A DNA stretch of 9,619 nucleotides from Bacteroidia bacterium (GTDB lineage: Bacteria; Bacteroidota; Bacteroidia; Chitinophagales; Saprospiraceae). Made by a program: the position numbers and the translations under genes. The stretch covers positions 1 to 9,619 of the forward strand of contig JAUIIF010000124.1 in NCBI GenBank assembly GCA_030431945.1. The letters run 5' to 3'. The number at the start of each line of letters is the position of its first letter. Within the stretch, counting starts at the first letter, position 1. Positions 5,539-9,619 of this stretch are shown here, one piece after another. The notes beneath the pieces were generated by a model, which did not search any database, was not told the DNA's origin, and saw only the letters and a program-made list of their open reading frames with translations.

Positions 5539-8010
5539 ATGTATTTTGAACTTCATTCCTTACCCGCGGAATTCGCCAGCACCACCTGTTATTTCAGGTT
5601 GCATTCGGATCAGGCCGTTTTGTACAGTCCGTTTTATCCGGACCGCCGCTCCGCCCTGGCGGCAATGGAAAAGCTGGTCCTGCAGCTGCGGGCCGAACAA
5701 GTAGGCAATAGCCCCCTGGCGGAAACGAAAAAAAACTGGACGCCGACTTTCTTTGGTAAGCAGCATCCTGCCGTCGGGACAGGGCTGGTAGTGGAAGACG
5801 AGGGTAAAATACATGACGTCAGATTGGCCTGGCACGAAGCGGCCAAGGCCACAACTTTCAGAATCGAGTACTGGGAGTTGGCCGATCAGGTAGCAGGTAT
5901 GGAAGCCCTCACCGACCTGGAACTGGCGGAAACCGACCAGGATTACAACTGGGTGGCGATGGGCAGCAGTGTCCTGCACGTAGACAGCCGGAAGTTGCTG
6001 GGGATGTTACCGTCCGTGGGCGTCCAGGCCAACCTCGCCCGCACCCCCTGCGAACCCATCTTCAATGCTTTGCAGCCTTTTGTTTCGGCAGACCTGCCCC
6101 TGTTTCACGGACGTTCCAAAGACGTTGACGAAGTATACACCCTTCTTAAAAACAGAGTAGCCCTGCTGCTGTACGGCGGGCCCAGGGTGGGGAAGACCAG
6201 CCTGTTGCAATGCGGCCTGGCCAATAAGCTGCAGGCCGATACCGAAAAGTTGGTGGTCGTTAAAAAAGGTTCGGAAGATTTAATGACCAGCATCGCCACC
6301 GCCCTGCGGGAAGCGCTGCCGGAAGGGGCGCAGCTGCCGGAAACTGACGACCCGCTGTTGCTGACCGAAATGCTCGAAAAGCAGTGTGAACAGCGGCATT
6401 TTTTGGTCTTTGACCAACTGGAACACTTATTTGATCCGGCCATCTACGATGACGAGCGCATTGCTTTTTTTCAGTTTGTCCGGAAGTTGGTAGACAAGAA
6501 CTCCCCCCTGTTGCGGGTTGTCCTCGTCCTGCGCGAAACGTTCCTGGCGGCCATCGCTGAATACGAGTCGGAAATGCCCGCCCTGCTCGACAACCGTTTC
6601 CGGCTGCTGCCCCTGAAGCAGGGGTCAATGGTTGACGCCTCCGTAAACCTGCTGGACGTACTGAAAGCCAAGGACAAACTCGCCGTTAAGGATTCCCAGG
6701 GCGTAGCAGAAAAAGTTTGCGCGCAACTGACCAATGACCGGGGAGAAGTCCCCATGCAATGTCTACAGATTTATCTGCACCAGTTGCACCAGAAGAGTTG
6801 TCAGGAAACGACCCCGGGGGAGGCGGTACCGTTGGACGCTGAGTTGGTGGACCGAATGGGGCCGGCCAGCGCCCTGATCGATGATTTTCTGGGACAGCGC
6901 ATCCGGACGCTCCAGGAACAACTCCCCGGGCCCAAAGAGCCCAGGAACCCGGCACTGGAGCGGGAAATTCAGGAGTTGGAAGACAGTCGGGTCCACTGTG
7001 GTTGTAAGGAGAAGAAAAACCTGGTGGCCGGAGGAGCAATCATTGTGCCTCCGCCTACCAACAATTCCTGGTGGTGGCTTCTGGCCCCCTTGGCCCTGAT
7101 CCCCCTGGCGTTCCTGACGTTCTGGTGGTGGGCCCAGCCCGAACCCCTGCCTGCGGCCTGCCAGGCAGCCATCGACGCCAATACCTGTGAAGCGTACGTG
7201 GATTACCTGTGCAACTTCGGAGACACCTCCGCTTGCGCACAGGGCCTCCTGGCTACGCTGGAGGCTAATGACTGCCGGGTATGGGAAGATTACCAGGACC
7301 TGCAGCTACTGGACGACTGTGCGGCCTACCAGGATTTCTACCGCAAGTACCGAAATTCCGGTATTTGTATGGATCACATCCGGGCAAAATTATTGGATTG
7401 GGAGTGCCCACTGGTCAGGGATACCGTTCAGCTGACCGTCCGTGACACCATCATCAAACGCCAGACGTTTGCGGTTCCCGCACCGGGAACTTACGGTAGT
7501 ACTCCTGCCATTCCAACCGGAAATTATGGCCCGGAAGGGCCTCCGTGCAAGACTTTCGGGACTACCAATTTCAAGCGCATTGGCCCTATATGGGTGATGA
7601 CGGAAGCGCTCTCTGGTGGTCCTTACCGCTGGGAAGACGCCCTGGATGCTTGTTCGGCCCGGGGCTGGCGACTACCCTGCGTAGGGGAAATTGACTACCT
7701 GATTGAGAAAATATACCGGGATGACCCGGACCGGGCCTACGCCATGCTGACGGGGACCAGCGAATGCTACCTGATCAATCCCCTGGAAGCGGAGCAGGGA
7801 CGTATTGAATTCTGGACGGCAACGGAAGCTGATGACGCCGCGGCCTGGACTTACGTTTTTGACATTGCAGCACAGACCATCCGCCGGGAGTCAGCCACTC
7901 CGAAATCCGCGCGCCTTCCCTGTCTGTGCGTACAGAAAGAACCCAATCAGCAGGGCTCCGGCTTGCCCCCCTGCTACCAGAAGCAAATTGACCGCAGGCC
8001 GGCCAATTAA
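5539..8010 (+). CDS. Transmembrane STAND-type NTPase with YegP-like N-terminus and DUF1566/lectin-like C-terminus
   Basis: No named homologue is recognised; function unknown. Visible parts in order: residues 2-50 resemble the YegP/DUF1508 fold (YFELHS, CYFRLHS, then S-x-x-Y). A nSTAND-like NTPase starts near 175 with LQPFVSADLPLFHGRSKDVD, Walker A GGPRVGKT (213-220, K219), Walker B FLVFDQLE (288-295, D292) and an LRETFL motif (331-336). A helical part (~415-470) resembles the domain that follows STAND NTPases. A CxC pair (C487, C489) and KEKK precede a single transmembrane helix at 511-531. The tail has two 44-residue Cys repeats and, at ~675-800, a DUF1566-like domain (YRWEDAL, GWRLPCVGEI, FWTAT, ARLPCLC). 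Basic residues before the helix predict NTPase inside and tail outside. STAND proteins act as ligand-triggered switches, so a receptor role is inferred. The ATG at 5539 opens the YegP-like part. Confidence 0.85.
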   Translation: MYFELHSLPAEFASTTCYFRLHSDQAVLYSPFYPDRRSALAAMEKLVLQLRAEQVGNSPLAETKKNWTPTFFGKQHPAVGTGLVVEDEGKIHDVRLAWHEAAKATTFRIEYWELADQVAGMEALTDLELAETDQDYNWVAMGSSVLHVDSRKLLGMLPSVGVQANLARTPCEPIFNALQPFVSADLPLFHGRSKDVDEVYTLLKNRVALLLYGGPRVGKTSLLQCGLANKLQADTEKLVVVKKGSEDLMTSIATALREALPEGAQLPETDDPLLLTEMLEKQCEQRHFLVFDQLEHLFDPAIYDDERIAFFQFVRKLVDKNSPLLRVVLVLRETFLAAIAEYESEMPALLDNRFRLLPLKQGSMVDASVNLLDVLKAKDKLAVKDSQGVAEKVCAQLTNDRGEVPMQCLQIYLHQLHQKSCQETTPGEAVPLDAELVDRMGPASALIDDFLGQRIRTLQEQLPGPKEPRNPALEREIQELEDSRVHCGCKEKKNLVAGGAIIVPPPTNNSWWWLLAPLALIPLAFLTFWWWAQPEPLPAACQAAIDANTCEAYVDYLCNFGDTSACAQGLLATLEANDCRVWEDYQDLQLLDDCAAYQDFYRKYRNSGICMDHIRAKLLDWECPLVRDTVQLTVRDTIIKRQTFAVPAPGTYGSTPAIPTGNYGPEGPPCKTFGTTNFKRIGPIWVMTEALSGGPYRWEDALDACSARGWRLPCVGEIDYLIEKIYRDDPDRAYAMLTGTSECYLINPLEAEQGRIEFWTATEADDAAAWTYVFDIAAQTIRRESATPKSARLPCLCVQKEPNQQGSGLPPCYQKQIDRRPAN
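7159..7407 (+). repeat. Cysteine-patterned region with two tandem 44-residue repeats in the STAND protein
   Basis: Residues 541-623 carry eight cysteines: 541, 550, 558, 566, 579, 594, 610 and 623. C550/C594, C566/C610 and C579/C623 are each exactly 44 residues apart, and both units share a C-x-A-Y-x-D-aromatic core. This fits two diverged helical hairpin repeats. They follow the transmembrane helix directly, where a periplasmic location would allow disulfides. Confidence 0.75.
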
Positions 8011-8017
8011 AGCCGGC
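7998..8017. repeat. Possible hairpin over the stop codon of the STAND gene
   Basis: GCCGGC at 7998-8003 and again at 8012-8017 can pair around an 8-base AT-rich loop that contains the TAA stop. Because GCCGGC is self-complementary in GC-rich DNA this could be coincidence. No T-run follows, so a terminator is not supported. Confidence 0.3.
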
Positions 8018-8124
8018 ACCCGGACAAGACAGGGGACCGGCGCCGCGTCATGCTCCGGCCATATTGTTGCACGAACGGCTACTCCCGGTTTCAAATCCGC
8101 ACCCGGGCGGATTACCTTTACGCC
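8011..8124. other. Short gap between the STAND gene and the ccsA-like gene
   Basis: These 114 bases contain no gene. An open frame in phase with the ccsA-like gene runs back to an ATG at 8050, but its 25 added residues (CCTNGYSRF and so on) do not look like the family's N-terminus. A weak -7-like TATTGTTG is at 8062-8069. The gap is compatible with either co-transcription or a separate promoter. Confidence 0.5.
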
Positions 8125-9243
8125 ATGGAGAAGATGATGCACAAAAACTGGTGGAAGGCCCTCGGGGTACTGCTCGTGCTCTACGGCATACTGGCCGGCA
8201 TGTTGATTCCGCTAAAACCTAATTTAGTCAGTGCCAGCCCGAGGATCGCCACCCTGGGGGAAACGGTAACCCTGGAAGTAGTGGGGTACAATACTTCTTT
8301 TGGCGCGGACGCCGGTGCCGTGCAAGCGTGGCTGAGCGCAGGGGAGGGGCTAAGCCTTGCGGCCACTGACGTTGCCGTAATTGATGACCGCCAGGCGGTG
8401 CTTACCTTCGAGTTGCCGCCCTATTTACCGGACCGGGCCGCAGAAAAGCAGACCTTTCCGATCATTATCAACAGTCCGGCCGACGGAGCTTTTGTGGACC
8501 CCATCGGACTTACGGTGCGCCAGGAGAACGCCGCCGCCGATCAGGCTACGGCCGAGGCAGGGTGGAAAGCGACTGCCCTCCGGAAAGGTGACCTGACGAG
8601 TACCCCCTTCATCACCTTCCCTTACCGGGGGCACCTGGCGGAGACCATCCGCAACATTTATTTTCACGTCAGCCTGTGGTTTGCCATGATCTTCGTATTC
8701 ATCGCTGCCGTCGTCTACGCTATCAAATACCTGCGGCGCTCCGGAGCCGCATCGAGTGAGCTGCCGGGGGTGGTCTCGCTGCGGGATAAGGCCGACTTTT
8801 GGTCGGTCTCCTTCACCAGCGTCGGGATGCTTTTCGGGGTCCTGGGGCTAACTACCGGCGCGGTGTGGGCCAAGTACACCTGGGGCAGTTACTGGAGCTG
8901 GGACATTAAGCAATTCACTACCCTCATCGCCCTGCTGATTTATGCAGGCTACTTTGTGCTGCGGGCCAGCTTCCCCGACCCGGAACAGCGCGCCCGCCTG
9001 GGCGCGGCCTACAACATCTTCGCCTTCGCCTGCCTTATTCCCCTCATTTACATCCTGCCGCGCCTCTCCGGCAACTCCCTCCACCCGGGGGCCGCCGGCA
9101 ACCCCGCTTTCGGCGGCGAAGACCTGGACAACACCATGCGCATGGTGTTCTATCCCATCATCATCGGGTGGACCCTGTTCGGCTTTTGGCTCGCCACCGT
9201 AGCTTACCGGGCCAGGGTATTGCGGGAATCGGCCCTTTCCTAA
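8125..9243 (+). CDS. ccsA: CcmC/CcsA-type cytochrome c assembly (heme-handling) membrane protein with N-terminal extension
   Basis: Inner-membrane protein of the Cytochrom_C_asm family, which handles heme for attachment to periplasmic c-type apocytochromes. The tryptophan-rich heme motif is W253-G-S-Y-W-S-W-D260, followed by IKQFTTLIALLIYAGYFVLR. Likely axial histidines are H181 (NIYFHVSLW) and H320 (GNSLHPG), at the positions that bind heme in CcmC. After residue ~175 five or six hydrophobic helices are visible. Before that lie an extra anchor (~8-27, starting NWWKALGVLLVLYG) and a ~145-residue outside domain rich in beta-type sequence, which a ~220-240-residue CcmC lacks. I start at ATG 8125; ATG 8137 is a good alternative, since GGAG at 8127-8130 sits 6 bases before it and the protein would begin MHKNWWK. 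Whether it is CcmC or CcsA in function cannot be settled here; no ccmB, ccmE or resB-like gene is adjacent in the window. Confidence 0.85.
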   Translation: MEKMMHKNWWKALGVLLVLYGILAGMLIPLKPNLVSASPRIATLGETVTLEVVGYNTSFGADAGAVQAWLSAGEGLSLAATDVAVIDDRQAVLTFELPPYLPDRAAEKQTFPIIINSPADGAFVDPIGLTVRQENAAADQATAEAGWKATALRKGDLTSTPFITFPYRGHLAETIRNIYFHVSLWFAMIFVFIAAVVYAIKYLRRSGAASSELPGVVSLRDKADFWSVSFTSVGMLFGVLGLTTGAVWAKYTWGSYWSWDIKQFTTLIALLIYAGYFVLRASFPDPEQRARLGAAYNIFAFACLIPLIYILPRLSGNSLHPGAAGNPAFGGEDLDNTMRMVFYPIIIGWTLFGFWLATVAYRARVLRESALS

Positions 9244-9289
9244 GTCAGCACAACGACGCAACGCAAAGCTGAAGGCAATGCGTCCTGAC
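9244..9289. terminator. Imperfect stem-loop just after the ccsA-like gene
   Basis: GTCAG (9244-9248) pairs with CTGAC (9285-9289), and GACGCA (9255-9260) with TGCGTC (9279-9284). The 3' arm is continuous and the 5' arm carries a 6-base bulge. The structure begins right after the TAA stop, as terminators often do. No T-run follows, so the terminator role is a guess. Confidence 0.35.
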
Positions 9290-9319
9290 GTAAGAATTAC
9301 CTTTAACGAAACCGCAGCT

Positions 9320-9408
9320 GGTCCTTCCACCATAATTGTGCTTATGGCCACAAGCAGAAAGGCTGGCCGCTGATCCTAATTGCCACGGTCCTCCCACCGC
9401 AAAGGACC
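9320..9408. repeat. Short direct repeat pair and a perfect hairpin in the 9244-9486 gap
   Basis: GGTCCTTCCACC at 9320-9331 recurs as GGTCCTCCCACC at 9387-9398, 11 of 12 bases matching and 67 bases apart. The second copy begins a perfect 6-bp hairpin, GGTCCT (9387-9392) with AGGACC (9403-9408), loop 10 bases. The rest of the 243-base gap contains no credible gene. Weak -7-like matches occur at 9298-9305 (TACCTTTA) and 9333-9340 (TAATTGTG), neither with a clear -33 partner. Confidence 0.4.
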
Positions 9409-9416
9409 AGGTAGCC

Positions 9417-9432
9417 TGCCGCGGCAGCTGCC
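9417..9432. promoter_or_regulatory. Two overlapping 10-bp palindromes upstream of the last gene
   Basis: TGCCGCGGCA (9417-9426) and GGCAGCTGCC (9423-9432) are both perfect 10-bp palindromes sharing four bases, 54 bases or more before the last gene's start. Dimeric repressors often bind such sites, but no regulator is identified and GC-rich palindromes can arise by chance. Confidence 0.25.
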
Positions 9433-9486
9433 CAACGTAGCTATCCGCCCGATTGGCCAACGGAGTAACCGGACACCCCGACAACT

Positions 9487-9619
9487 ATGAAGAATCATCT
9501 TTCATATTTACTCATCCAGCTTTTTCTTTTTATTCCGATGTTTGCTGTCGCGCAACTACCGGAACAGCAACTGATCGTCCGGTGGGAAGCAGGCCCTGCG
9601 GAAAAAACGCCGCAGCTTG
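9487..9619 (+). CDS. Start of a secreted protein, cut by the right edge
   Basis: Only 44 codons are present. The opening has two hydrophilic residues, then a hydrophobic stretch (LSYLLIQLFLFIPMFAVA) ending in AVA-Q, a good signal peptidase I site with cleavage before Q23, so the product is exported. The mature start, QLPEQQLIVRWEAG, has an LIVRW strand of the kind seen at the beginning of some secreted subtilisin-like (S8) peptidases of Bacteroidota, but that is only a resemblance over a few residues. The ATG at 9487 is supported by the signal peptide beginning directly behind it. No Shine-Dalgarno is visible. Confidence 0.75.
   Translation, partial: MKNHLSYLLIQLFLFIPMFAVAQLPEQQLIVRWEAGPAEKTPQL

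Noticed and set aside
5539..8010. Antiphage defence island assignment for the STAND protein
   Set aside because: STAND NTPases do occur in defence, but no defence gene, integrase or other mobile feature is nearby and no effector nuclease or TIR domain is seen in this protein.
8050..8124. A longer N-terminus for the ccsA-like gene starting at 8050
   Set aside because: The 25 added residues do not resemble the family start; the ATGs at 8125 or 8137 lie just before the membrane anchor.
5245..9340. Other -7-like promoter matches (5245-5252, 8062-8069, 9298-9305, 9333-9340)
   Set aside because: Each misses at least one fixed base of TAnnTTTG and none has a well-placed TTG -33 element, so they are not listed as promoters.

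Overview
The window looks like a chromosomal segment from a moderately GC-rich member of the Bacteroidota, probably near the Saprospiria (Lewinella-type bacteria). This is inferred from three things: Shine-Dalgarno sequences are mostly absent before the starts, the gene families are typical of that group (a secreted Tricorn-like protease, oligopeptidase B, a CcmC/CcsA heme protein), and no phage or plasmid genes are present. No rRNA, tRNA, CRISPR array, transposase or reverse transcriptase was found.

Layout. The left edge (1-1531, minus strand) is the first ~510 residues of oligopeptidase B; its catalytic residues lie outside the window. A 426-base divergent intergenic region separates it from a 1083-residue exported Tricorn-family protease (1958-5209, plus strand, GTG start) with propeller repeats, a strongly charged linker, a PDZ domain and a complete S41/Tricorn catalytic set. 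Next comes a 329-base noncoding region (5210-5538) holding a 22-nt direct repeat pair, 231 bases apart, around a strong 21-bp hairpin and smaller hairpins. After it is an 823-residue membrane-spanning STAND-type NTPase (5539-8010) with a YegP-like N-terminus, a single transmembrane helix, two tandem 44-residue cysteine-patterned repeats and a DUF1566/lectin-like C-terminal domain. A short gap precedes a CcmC/CcsA-type cytochrome c assembly protein (about 8125-9243) with an extra N-terminal anchor and periplasmic domain. A 243-base noncoding stretch with palindromes leads into the start of a secreted protein cut by the right edge (9487 onward).

How the genes relate. The two peptidases are divergent and could both serve peptide degradation, but one appears cytoplasmic and the other exported, so they need not act in sequence. 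The STAND protein and the CcsA-like protein lie in the same direction 114 bases apart and could be co-transcribed, though nothing links their functions. The most unusual object is the STAND protein. By its layout it would be a transmembrane receptor-like NTPase with a disulfide-prone outside region and a cytoplasmic switch.
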